Shown here: piece after piece, positions 17,310 through 24,651 of the stretch
How positions within the stretch are numbered: position 1 is the stretch's first letter
Layout: each line of letters begins with the position of its first letter
From: an uncultured Paracoccaceae bacterium
GTDB lineage: Bacteria > Pseudomonadota > Alphaproteobacteria > Rhodobacterales > Rhodobacteraceae
Assembly: GCA_934500835.1 (NCBI GenBank)
Contig: CAKSTR010000005.1
Span: 124,001 to 188,000 of the forward strand
Direction of reading: 5' to 3'
Length of the DNA: 64,000 nucleotides
Program-made: the position numbers and the translations under genes
The notes under the pieces: model-generated
The model's database searches: none
Told to the model about the DNA's origin: nothing
The model's input: only the letters and a program-made list of their open reading frames with translations

Positions 17310-18845
17310 TCAGGCAAAACTCTTGATGGTCTGGATCGCGCCATCCAGAGCAACGCCCTTCTCATCCTTCAGCGCAGCCTCGCGCAGGCGTCTTGCCCAG
17401 TCGGCGGCATCGTCGCGGGGGGCGACAAGCGCGATCCCGTCCATCACCTTGTCGAACTTGGACAAGCCGCGGACGTGGGTGTCCGAATAGCCCTTCACCA
17501 GCCGCCGGCAGCACAGGATTTCCACCGCCAGTGCATAGTTTCGGTCGATCTGGGCCGTGGCGGTGGCGAGCCAGCTCTCAAGATGCGCCAGTTCCTGCGC
17601 ATGGCGCAAGCTGCCGCGACGGCGGCGCTTCATGCCGCCAACGACATACAGCATCAGGAAGCCACGCAGGCTGTCGGTGCGGATGCGGCGGCCCTTGTTG
17701 ACCACGCGGTCCAGTCGGGCCATGCGCGAAGGCCTGGCCTCCATCCATTCGCCCCAGCGGCGCGGCATCATGCCGACGATCTCGGCCGCGCCGGGATGCA
17801 TGAACTCGGTCAGCTGCATCAGCCGGTCCTTGGCGCCCATCTCCTTGCGGATACGGTCGAACCGGGCGGAGCGGGTCTTCAGGTCCGCCACCCGGATCGG
17901 ATCGTCATAGGTCATGGCATTGGCGATGTACTTGGCGCCCTCGCGCGTCAGGTCAAAGGGCGCGCGGTCGCGGGCGGCCAGGGATTCTACCCGGCCCAGA
18001 TACTCGGCACCGTAGGCCGCGTCCTGAAACTCCACCACCTTGCGCAGGCCCGCCATCGCCATCGCCGGGGTATCGCCCGGCAGGCGTGCGGCACGGTCGG
18101 CCAGGGCCTGCCATTCCGTCATCAGCCTTGCCGGGCCGGTGACGCCCGCTGCGGCCTTCACCTCGGCCGGCTTCACCTGCGCCGCATCACCCTGCTCTGC
18201 CGCCTCATATCCGGCGGCAAAGGCGCGCAACGAGGCCTCCACCCCCTTGCCGCCTGCACGGATCGCACCCTCGAAGGCCTCGCGCGGGAAGGGCAGCGTC
18301 TTCGATGCCGCCAGCGCGCCAAACAGCGTGGCCGAGATCACCGAGCCGGATTTGACCGCCACCGCCTCGAAATCGGCGGCAATCAGGCGTTTGGCCGCCT
18401 GCAGGGCGACCTCGCGCACGGCTTCGGAATCGGCCAGCCCGTCGCCCGGCACCATCTTTTCGCTGACCGCCAGATTGCGATGGGTCGAGGCGATCAGCGT
18501 GGTCCGGTCCGGCGTGACGAAGCCGCGGATGATGGCGCGCCCGGCCTCCATCCATTCGGCCGAGATCATCACATCGACATCGCCGGCCGAGGGCATCAGG
18601 TTGAACACCGGCACCCCGCCTGCGGCTGGTGCCATCTCCAGATAATAGATCGTGGCGCCGGTGCGCTGACTGACGCCGGCAACGCTGGTCGCCTGCGCCG
18701 CATAGCCTTGCGAGCGCGCCAGATCTTCGATCCAGCCGATCAGAACGCCGCCGCCCTGACCGCCGACCGCATAGATCGCCAGCTTGATGATGTCTTGCAG
18801 CCGGGAATCGCCTTCACGGGGCGCAAGTGTTTCATGAATGGTCAT
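17310..18845 (-). CDS. iorB: Indolepyruvate:ferredoxin oxidoreductase beta subunit-like (IorB, with DUF6537-type extension)
   Basis: A 511-residue partner of the adjacent IorA in oxidative decarboxylation of an aryl-2-oxoacid to its acyl-CoA. Residues about 20-200 form the pyruvate-oxidoreductase gamma domain, starting IKLAIYAVGGQGGGVLIGWIEDLA and containing GVSQRTGATIYYLEM. The remaining 300 residues match the extra domain found at the C-terminus of fused aerobic IorAB proteins. Classical archaeal IorB is only about 200 residues, so this is the long type. Its ATG overlaps the iorA stop as ATGA, so the two are translationally coupled. Confidence 0.82.
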   Translation of the reverse strand: MTIHETLAPREGDSRLQDIIKLAIYAVGGQGGGVLIGWIEDLARSQGYAAQATSVAGVSQRTGATIYYLEMAPAAGGVPVFNLMPSAGDVDVMISAEWMEAGRAIIRGFVTPDRTTLIASTHRNLAVSEKMVPGDGLADSEAVREVALQAAKRLIAADFEAVAVKSGSVISATLFGALAASKTLPFPREAFEGAIRAGGKGVEASLRAFAAGYEAAEQGDAAQVKPAEVKAAAGVTGPARLMTEWQALADRAARLPGDTPAMAMAGLRKVVEFQDAAYGAEYLGRVESLAARDRAPFDLTREGAKYIANAMTYDDPIRVADLKTRSARFDRIRKEMGAKDRLMQLTEFMHPGAAEIVGMMPRRWGEWMEARPSRMARLDRVVNKGRRIRTDSLRGFLMLYVVGGMKRRRRGSLRHAQELAHLESWLATATAQIDRNYALAVEILCCRRLVKGYSDTHVRGLSKFDKVMDGIALVAPRDDAADWARRLREAALKDEKGVALDGAIQTIKSFA

Positions 18846-20983
18846 GCGGTAAACTCCAGCCGCTTCGCGCTGCGGCGTTGCGCCAGCCACCCGATCAGGG
18901 CAGCACGGCGCCCCGCCCACCATTTCTCAAGCCCCGAAGGGTTGTGCACCACATCGGCGCGATAGAAGCTGGGGCACAGAACGGCGGCATCCGCCACCTC
19001 GCCGCAATTGCCGCAGCCGACGCAGGTCTGGTCGATGTGGGCGACCGGATCGTCGCGCAGCGGGTCGCCGGTGTGCTTCAGGCCCAGGGAAGGGCATCCC
19101 GACAGCCGCATGCAGGCGTGATCGCCGGTGCAGACCGATTCATCGACGCCGAAGCGGGGGGCCTCGACCCTGCGGCCTTCCTTGATCGCCTTGGCGCGCA
19201 GGGGCTTTTCGCGGCGCTGCTTGTTCAACATGCATTCCGACGAGGCGACGATGACCTTCGGCCCCGGCTCATCCGTCGTCAGCGCCTCGCGGATGGTCGC
19301 GCGCAGCTTCGGCACGTCATAGGTGTGGTCGATCTGACGCACCCATTTGACGCCGACCCCTTTCACCGCATCGGCGATCGGGTGCTGCGTGGCCTTGGTG
19401 GCATTGTCGGCCCGGCTGGACATCACATCTTGCCCGCCGGTTGCCGCCGAATAGTAGTTGTCCACCACCACGACCAGCCCGTCGGACTTGTTGTAGACCA
19501 TGTTCCCGATCGAAGAACTCAGCCCGTTGTGCCAGAACCCGCCGTCCCCGATGATGCTGATCGGCCGCCGCTCTCCGCCGCCGTCAAAGGCACCGTTGGC
19601 GGCGGGGCCAAGCCCGTAACCCATTGTCGCACCACCGATTTCAAACGGAGGCAACGATCCGAACAGGTGGCAGCCGATGTCGGCGCTGATCTGGTGCTTG
19701 CCGAGTTCCTGCTCGACCAGCTTCAGCGAGGCGAAGATCGGACGTTCGGGGCAGCCGGTGCAGAAACCCGGCGGGCGGATCGGCACCACCTTGGTCAGAT
19801 CGGGCAGCTTCGGCTTGTCGGCATTGGGCGCGCGCACAGTGGCGGGCAGCATCCCGGGCGCGGCGATGCGCAGGAAGGCTTCGGTTCCGTCCAGCATGAT
19901 CTGGCCGGTGTATTCGCCCGCCATTGGCAGGATGCCCTTGCCATGCAGCTTGACCGATGATCCCGCCCGGTAAAGGAAGGCCGCCAGTTGATCCTCGATA
20001 AAGGCCGGCTGACCTTCCTCGACCACCAGCACATGATCCTTGCCTTCGCAGAAGCCAAGAAATTCGGATTGAACCAGCGGATAGCAGACATTCAGGCAGT
20101 AGATCGGCACTTCGGTCTGGCCGTGCAGATCGGCAAGGCCCAGCCGTTGCAACGCCCGGATCAGCCCGTTGTACATGCCGCCCTGCACCACGATGCCGCA
20201 GCGCGCAGCCTTGGGGCCGAAGAATTCGTTCAGCTGATGGTCAAGGATATACTTCTCGGCCGCGGGCCAGCGGTTGTTGATCTTGTCCTGCTCGTGAACA
20301 TAGGAATAGGGCGGCAACACCACGCGGGCGAAATCCGAACGGGGGTTCGACAATGCCTCGCGCGGGCTCAGGGCCGGGCGCCGGTTGTCGCGGCAGGTGA
20401 ATTGCCCCGTAACATGGCAGGAGCGGATCCGCACCATCAGCATGACCGGAGAGTTCGAAACCTCGGACAGCTCGAACCCGTCGCCGACGGCCTTGACGAT
20501 GCTTGGCAGGTTCGGACGCGGGTCAAGCAGCCAGAATTGCGATTTCATCGCAAAGGCATGGCTGCGCTCCTGCATGATGCTGGAGCCTTCGCCGTAATCC
20601 TCGCCCACGATGACCAGCGCCCCGCCGGTCACGCCGGAAGAGGCAAGGTTCGCCAGCGCGTCCGACGCGACGTTCACACCCACCGGCCCCTTGAAGGTGA
20701 CGGCCCCCCGGATGGGATAATGGACAGAGGCGGCCAGCATCGCCGCCGCAGCCGCCTCGTTCGCATTGGCCTCGAAGCGGATGCCAAGCTCGGACATAAG
20801 ATCCTCGGCGTCGGCCAGCACATCCATCAGATGGCTGATCGGCGCGCCCTGATAGCCGCCGACATAGCCGACGCCATTCTCCAGAAGCGCCTTGGTCAGC
20901 GCCAGGATTCCCTCACCGGTGAAGATCTCGCCTTCGCCCTTGCGAAGATGTTCGACCTCTGCCTTGAACGACCGTTCGGCCAT
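18842..20983 (-). CDS. iorA: Indolepyruvate:ferredoxin oxidoreductase alpha subunit-like (IorA)
   Basis: A 713-residue thiamine-diphosphate iron-sulfur enzyme that decarboxylates indolepyruvate or a related aryl-2-oxoacid to aryl-acetyl-CoA. The order is a pyrimidine-binding domain (about 20-200), a transketolase C-like domain (about 250-385), and a TPP domain with the PGFCTGCPERP segment at 406-416 and the GDG...N motif from G479 to N509. Last comes a ferredoxin-like tail (about 610-690) with CVGCGNCGEVADAAVLCP and earlier cysteines. It lies in an operon after the exported VOC gene and before iorB. Electron acceptor unknown; other aromatic 2-oxoacids are equally possible. Confidence 0.85.
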   Translation of the reverse strand: MAERSFKAEVEHLRKGEGEIFTGEGILALTKALLENGVGYVGGYQGAPISHLMDVLADAEDLMSELGIRFEANANEAAAAAMLAASVHYPIRGAVTFKGPVGVNVASDALANLASSGVTGGALVIVGEDYGEGSSIMQERSHAFAMKSQFWLLDPRPNLPSIVKAVGDGFELSEVSNSPVMLMVRIRSCHVTGQFTCRDNRRPALSPREALSNPRSDFARVVLPPYSYVHEQDKINNRWPAAEKYILDHQLNEFFGPKAARCGIVVQGGMYNGLIRALQRLGLADLHGQTEVPIYCLNVCYPLVQSEFLGFCEGKDHVLVVEEGQPAFIEDQLAAFLYRAGSSVKLHGKGILPMAGEYTGQIMLDGTEAFLRIAAPGMLPATVRAPNADKPKLPDLTKVVPIRPPGFCTGCPERPIFASLKLVEQELGKHQISADIGCHLFGSLPPFEIGGATMGYGLGPAANGAFDGGGERRPISIIGDGGFWHNGLSSSIGNMVYNKSDGLVVVVDNYYSAATGGQDVMSSRADNATKATQHPIADAVKGVGVKWVRQIDHTYDVPKLRATIREALTTDEPGPKVIVASSECMLNKQRREKPLRAKAIKEGRRVEAPRFGVDESVCTGDHACMRLSGCPSLGLKHTGDPLRDDPVAHIDQTCVGCGNCGEVADAAVLCPSFYRADVVHNPSGLEKWWAGRRAALIGWLAQRRSAKRLEFTA

Positions 20984-20998
20984 GGTGGCACCGCCCCC

Positions 20999-21586
20999 TT
21001 ACTTCGCTGGATCCGTGTTCGACCACAGGACGGGGCCACCGTCCTTTTCATAGGCCATGCCTTCGGGGAAGGAGATCGCCTCCATCTGCAGGCCCCAGGG
21101 GGCGTAGAAATACAGGATCGACTGCCCGGCTGCGGGCCCTTCGCTGACCGGCAAGGGGCCCATCAGGGTCTTGATCCCCTTGGCCTTGAAGTATTCGGCG
21201 GCCGCGTTGATGTCATCGACGTAGATCGCAATGTGATAGGCGCCGATGTCGCTGTTGCGCGGTTCGACCGTTTTCTGGTCGGGTGCGGTGTAGTGGAACA
21301 GCTCGATGTTGGAGCCGAAGCCGCAGCGCATCAGGGTGATTTCATGGATCACCGCGCGCGGGTCCACCGCCAGCAGATCCTGCATGAAGGTGCCGCTGTC
21401 GTCGAGGAACGGCCCGAAGCTGGTGGCCTTCTTGCAGCCCAGCACCTCGGTGAAAAAGCTGACGGCCTGCGCCATGTCGGGGACGGTCACGCCGATATGG
21501 TTGACGCCCCGCATGCCCGGCAGGGTGTCTGCCCCGGCGACAGAGGCCATCAGGGCCAGGCTGGAAAGGGCTATGGATAGCTTCAT
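20999..21586 (-). CDS. Exported VOC (glyoxalase/dioxygenase superfamily) protein
   Basis: A 195-residue vicinal-oxygen-chelate protein with an N-terminal signal peptide: MKLSIALSSLALMASVAGAD, cleavage likely after the AGA near residue 19. The VOC repeat opens MRGVNHIGVTVPDMAQAVSFF, with H31 as first metal ligand candidate. A second half follows with AYHIAIYVDDINAAAEYFKAKG, and a closing glutamate candidate lies in LQMEAISFPEG. An exported VOC enzyme is unusual. It sits between the MarR gene and iorA in the same orientation, with GGGAG ahead of the ATG. It could act on a periplasmic intermediate or bind one. Confidence 0.83.
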   Translation of the reverse strand: MKLSIALSSLALMASVAGADTLPGMRGVNHIGVTVPDMAQAVSFFTEVLGCKKATSFGPFLDDSGTFMQDLLAVDPRAVIHEITLMRCGFGSNIELFHYTAPDQKTVEPRNSDIGAYHIAIYVDDINAAAEYFKAKGIKTLMGPLPVSEGPAAGQSILYFYAPWGLQMEAISFPEGMAYEKDGGPVLWSNTDPAK

Positions 21587-21634
21587 TGGCTGTCTCCCTG
21601 TGCGGCGTCTTGGGCGGCCCGGTGCCGCCCGGGC

Positions 21635-22108
21635 CTAGATGTCGTGCCGGCGAATGTTGCTCAGCATCTTCTGCAAGGTGCCGACGAAGGCGCGGCGCTC
21701 CTCCTCGGGGATGCCGCGGAACATCCGCGCGTTGGCCAGGGCCATATGCGGCCAGAGTTGTTCGAAGGTGGCCCGACCGGCATCGGTGACAAAGACCCGC
21801 ACCGCGCGGCTGTCGGCGCTGTCGGCCTCGCGCCGGATCAGCCCGTCGGCCTGCAACTGGTCAAGCGAGCGGCTGAGCGTGCTGGGGTCGGTCACCGTCA
21901 GCACCGCCAACTCGCGGATCAGCGGTCCGTCGATCACCGACAGCACGGCAAGCGAACGCATCTTGGGCGTGGTCAGCCCCATCTCGCCCATCTCGTCGCG
22001 CAGGGAGGCGTTGTAGCGGCCCATGATGCGGTTCATCAGATAGGGTGCGAAGTTGGTCAGCCCGACCTCGCCAAGACGCGGCGTCGGGGGAGGGGTCTCG
22101 TCGTTCAT
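21635..22108 (-). CDS. MarR-family transcriptional regulator
   Basis: A 157-residue winged-helix regulator: LTNFAPYLMNRIMGRYNASLRDEM dimer helix, then LTTPKMRSLAVLSVIDGPLIRELAVLTVTDPSTLSRSLDQL in part (about 50-95), wing region RREADSADSRAVRVFVTDAG. Its ATG overlaps the stop of the upstream FAD gene (ATGA), so it is made from the same transcript as the catabolic enzymes and probably autoregulates the divergent promoter region at 24458-24651. Length is typical of MarR. Confidence 0.9.
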   Translation of the reverse strand: MNDETPPPTPRLGEVGLTNFAPYLMNRIMGRYNASLRDEMGEMGLTTPKMRSLAVLSVIDGPLIRELAVLTVTDPSTLSRSLDQLQADGLIRREADSADSRAVRVFVTDAGRATFEQLWPHMALANARMFRGIPEEERRAFVGTLQKMLSNIRRHDI

Positions 22109-23661
22109 GCTCCAAGCCTCTTTGCTGCGTTGAAGCCCGAACCGCCGCCAAGGCCGGGGCCGGGATGGGTGCTGGCGCCGATATGGATCAGGCCGCGGAC
22201 AAGGCTTTCGCCATTGGTCGAATGGGCGAAGGGCCGCCAGAGGAAGAACTGGTCGACGCCGCAATGCCCGCCATAGGGATCGCCGCCGACAAGGTTGATG
22301 TTCATCCGCTCAAGGTCTTTCGGGCTATAGGCCTTGCGGGCCACCACATGCTTGTCGAAATCCTTGATATGTCGGGAAAGAATGGCCTGCAGCCGGTCGG
22401 CGAAGGCTTCCTTCACCTCATCCCAGTCCGTGCCCTGGATCTGGCCCGCGGCATCGCCCTTGATCATCCGCGGCGCGTCGGGGATCTGCAGCCACAGCAC
22501 CGCCTTGCCCTCGGGCGCGCGGGTGGGATCAAGGCGCGAAGGTTGGCCGACGCAGATCGTCGGGGTCGCCGGCAGCATCCCGCGCTCGGCCTCGTTCGAG
22601 GATTTGGACACCGCATCCACGCCGTCGGTCAGATGGGTCAGCGCCACCTGATCCAGACCCGGAGTCAGCCATTCCGGCACCGCATCCAGCGCGAAATGCA
22701 GTTGGAAATCGCCGCGTCCATGGCGGAACTTCTTCAGCGCGGCGCGGTCATCGGGCAGGTTCACCCCCTCGAGCAGGCGGTTGTAAAGCTGGCCCGGCGC
22801 AACCGAGGCAAGAACGGATTTCGTCTCGATCACCTCGCCGCCGGCCAGTTGCACGCCGGTGACGCGGCCGTTCTGCACGGTGATCCGTTCAACGTCGGCA
22901 CCGCAGCGGATTTCCCCGCCCTTTTCGGCGATCAGGCCCGCGAAGGCCTGCGCGGCACGGCCGGAGCCGCCCTTGACGATCGGCGCACCGGCCGCCTCAA
23001 GTGCGAAGGCGATCACCCGGCCCATGGCGCCGGAATAGGCGCCCTCGACCGTCAGCCCGCAATGCAGTGCCCAAGGGGCGAAAAGGGCCTTGGTGGTGTC
23101 GCTGTCGAAGGTGCTGTCCAGCCAGCCCCGCATGGGGTCCAGTTGCTGGCCGAACCAGCCTGCCAGCCCGCGCAGGCCCCGTTTGCGGACCTGCCCGAAC
23201 AATGTCTTGGCTGTGGCCCAGGACCAGAGCGGAGAGCCGAGGATGGCGAACATGAAGGGCGCATCCGCGGCCAGCTGGTTCACCGCCGCCGCGAAGGCAT
23301 CGCCATCGCCCGATGCCAGTGCGTTCAGCGCCGCCACATTGGTTGCCCTGTCCATCGTCAGGACTGCCGCCTTGCCATCCGGCCGCAGCACGGCGGTCGG
23401 ATGGGGCGTGTGGCAGTATTCGAACCCGTGGCGGGCCAGGTGGGGGCCAAGCGCGGCCCCCGCCGGAGAGGTCATGAACAGAACGAAAGTGGCCGCCATG
23501 ACGTCATGCAGATAGCCGGGTGCCAGCTCTTCGGTCCGCATGCAGCCGCCGGGGACGGCCTCACGCTCAAGAACCAGAACCCGGTCTCCCTTCAACGCCA
23601 GCAGGCTGGCCGCGACCAAACCGTTGATGCCCGACCCGATGATGACGTGATCGACGGCCAT
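22105..23661 (-). CDS. Phytoene-dehydrogenase-like FAD-dependent oxidoreductase (COG1233 type), copy 1
   Basis: A 518-residue flavoprotein of the phytoene-desaturase/amine-oxidase superfamily. The dinucleotide motif VIIGSGINGLVAASLLALKG lies at residues 6-25, followed by VLVLEREAVPGGCMRTEEL. The C-terminal FAD motif is in HIGASTHPGPGLGGGSGFNAAK. There are no carotenoid genes nearby, so a role in catabolism (oxidation of a C-C or C-N bond) is more likely than pigment synthesis. It is the second gene of the minus-strand operon, four bases after the cyclase, and is paralogous to the protein at 24652. Confidence 0.83.
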   Translation of the reverse strand: MAVDHVIIGSGINGLVAASLLALKGDRVLVLEREAVPGGCMRTEELAPGYLHDVMAATFVLFMTSPAGAALGPHLARHGFEYCHTPHPTAVLRPDGKAAVLTMDRATNVAALNALASGDGDAFAAAVNQLAADAPFMFAILGSPLWSWATAKTLFGQVRKRGLRGLAGWFGQQLDPMRGWLDSTFDSDTTKALFAPWALHCGLTVEGAYSGAMGRVIAFALEAAGAPIVKGGSGRAAQAFAGLIAEKGGEIRCGADVERITVQNGRVTGVQLAGGEVIETKSVLASVAPGQLYNRLLEGVNLPDDRAALKKFRHGRGDFQLHFALDAVPEWLTPGLDQVALTHLTDGVDAVSKSSNEAERGMLPATPTICVGQPSRLDPTRAPEGKAVLWLQIPDAPRMIKGDAAGQIQGTDWDEVKEAFADRLQAILSRHIKDFDKHVVARKAYSPKDLERMNINLVGGDPYGGHCGVDQFFLWRPFAHSTNGESLVRGLIHIGASTHPGPGLGGGSGFNAAKRLGA

Positions 23662-23665
23662 CCGG

Positions 23666-24457
23666 TCAGGCCTTGGGAACCAGGGCCAGGGCGCGGATCG
23701 GCGATCCGGTGCCGTTCTTGATCTTCAGGGGCGTCACCACAAGGATCGCACCCTTCGGCGGCAGCTTGTCCAGATTGGTCAGCGAGGCCAGACCGAAACG
23801 GTTGTTCGCATGCAGAAGGTTATGCGCCGGGAAGGGCGGGTTCATGCCGCCGGCCTGCCCCGCATCGGTGCCGATGCATTGCGTGCCCCAGCCGACGATG
23901 CCCTTGTCGACCAGATGCTGGATGACCTCGGCGGTCGGCCCGGGGGTATGGGGACCGGTCTCATTGGCGTTCAGATACTTGGCCTCGTCATCGTTGAACC
24001 GGTCCCAGTCGGAGCGCATCACCACCCATTCGCCGGCCTTGATCTCACCATGCTTGGCCTCCCATGCCTTCACATGGTCGATGGTCAGCAGAAAGTCGTT
24101 GTCCGCCGCCGCTTCCTTCGAGAAGTCCAGCACGTTGACCGGCGCGATCAGCCGCTGCACATCCAGCGTATCGGTATAGCCCTCGGGGTTGTCGCGGCCG
24201 GTGATCCAGTGATGCGGCGCGTCGAAATGGGTGCCCGAGTGTTCGCCCAGTTCCAGCCAGTTCCAGGCCCAGAACGGACCGTCCTTGTCATAGTCGCTGA
24301 TCTTGTGGATGACGACCGGCGGCGTATCCTTGGCCAGCTCGGGCGGCAGTTTCAGAAGCGGCGTCTCGGGGCCAAGCACCGCGGTGCAGTCCACCACTTC
24401 GATGCCACCCGAGGCCAGAAGTCCGGCCAGTTGCGTCAGCACATTCGCTGCAGTCAT
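23666..24457 (-). CDS. Cyclase-family metal hydrolase, isatin hydrolase-like
   Basis: A 263-residue member of the cyclase/kynurenine-formamidase superfamily (PF04199). The metal signature HxGTHxDxPxH is complete: H73, H77, D79, P81 and H83 within EHSGTHFDAPHHWITG. It is preceded by a tryptophan-rich stretch FWAWNWLEL resembling the substrate pocket of isatin hydrolases. Isatin hydrolase opens isatin to isatinate with Mn2+; close relatives hydrolyse N-formylkynurenine or other cyclic amides. It is the first gene of the minus-strand operon that ends with iorAB, which supports an indolic substrate. The ATG at 24457 was chosen over an upstream arginine-rich extension. Confidence 0.8.
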   Translation of the reverse strand: MTAANVLTQLAGLLASGGIEVVDCTAVLGPETPLLKLPPELAKDTPPVVIHKISDYDKDGPFWAWNWLELGEHSGTHFDAPHHWITGRDNPEGYTDTLDVQRLIAPVNVLDFSKEAAADNDFLLTIDHVKAWEAKHGEIKAGEWVVMRSDWDRFNDDEAKYLNANETGPHTPGPTAEVIQHLVDKGIVGWGTQCIGTDAGQAGGMNPPFPAHNLLHANNRFGLASLTNLDKLPPKGAILVVTPLKIKNGTGSPIRALALVPKA

Positions 24458-24582
24458 CCCAATTCTCCCTGCGCGGCCGTTGCCGCATCTTTCGCTGCGA
24501 TGGTCAGGGATCGGGCGCGGCTGTCGCGCGGGATCTGCCATACGCTTGCCATACGTTCCGCAGACGGGTGCCTGCCAGAATC

Positions 24583-24611
24583 ATACTAGACAGATTTAAA
24601 TGCATTTGCAA
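24583..24611 (-). promoter_or_regulatory. Candidate promoter with internal palindrome for the cyclase-iorB operon
   Basis: On the minus strand TTGCAA (24611-24606) and TAGTAT (24588-24583) are spaced by seventeen bases, a plausible -35/-10 pair. The perfect ten-base palindrome AAATGCATTT (24598-24607) overlaps the -35 and spacer. An AT-rich palindrome placed this way between divergent operons, one of which encodes a MarR protein, is a good candidate repressor site. The leader to the ATG at 24457 would be about 120 bases. Confidence 0.45.
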
Positions 24612-24651
24612 TTATCATCACGTCAAGCAGGCGCGCCAGGCGGGGATGGGG

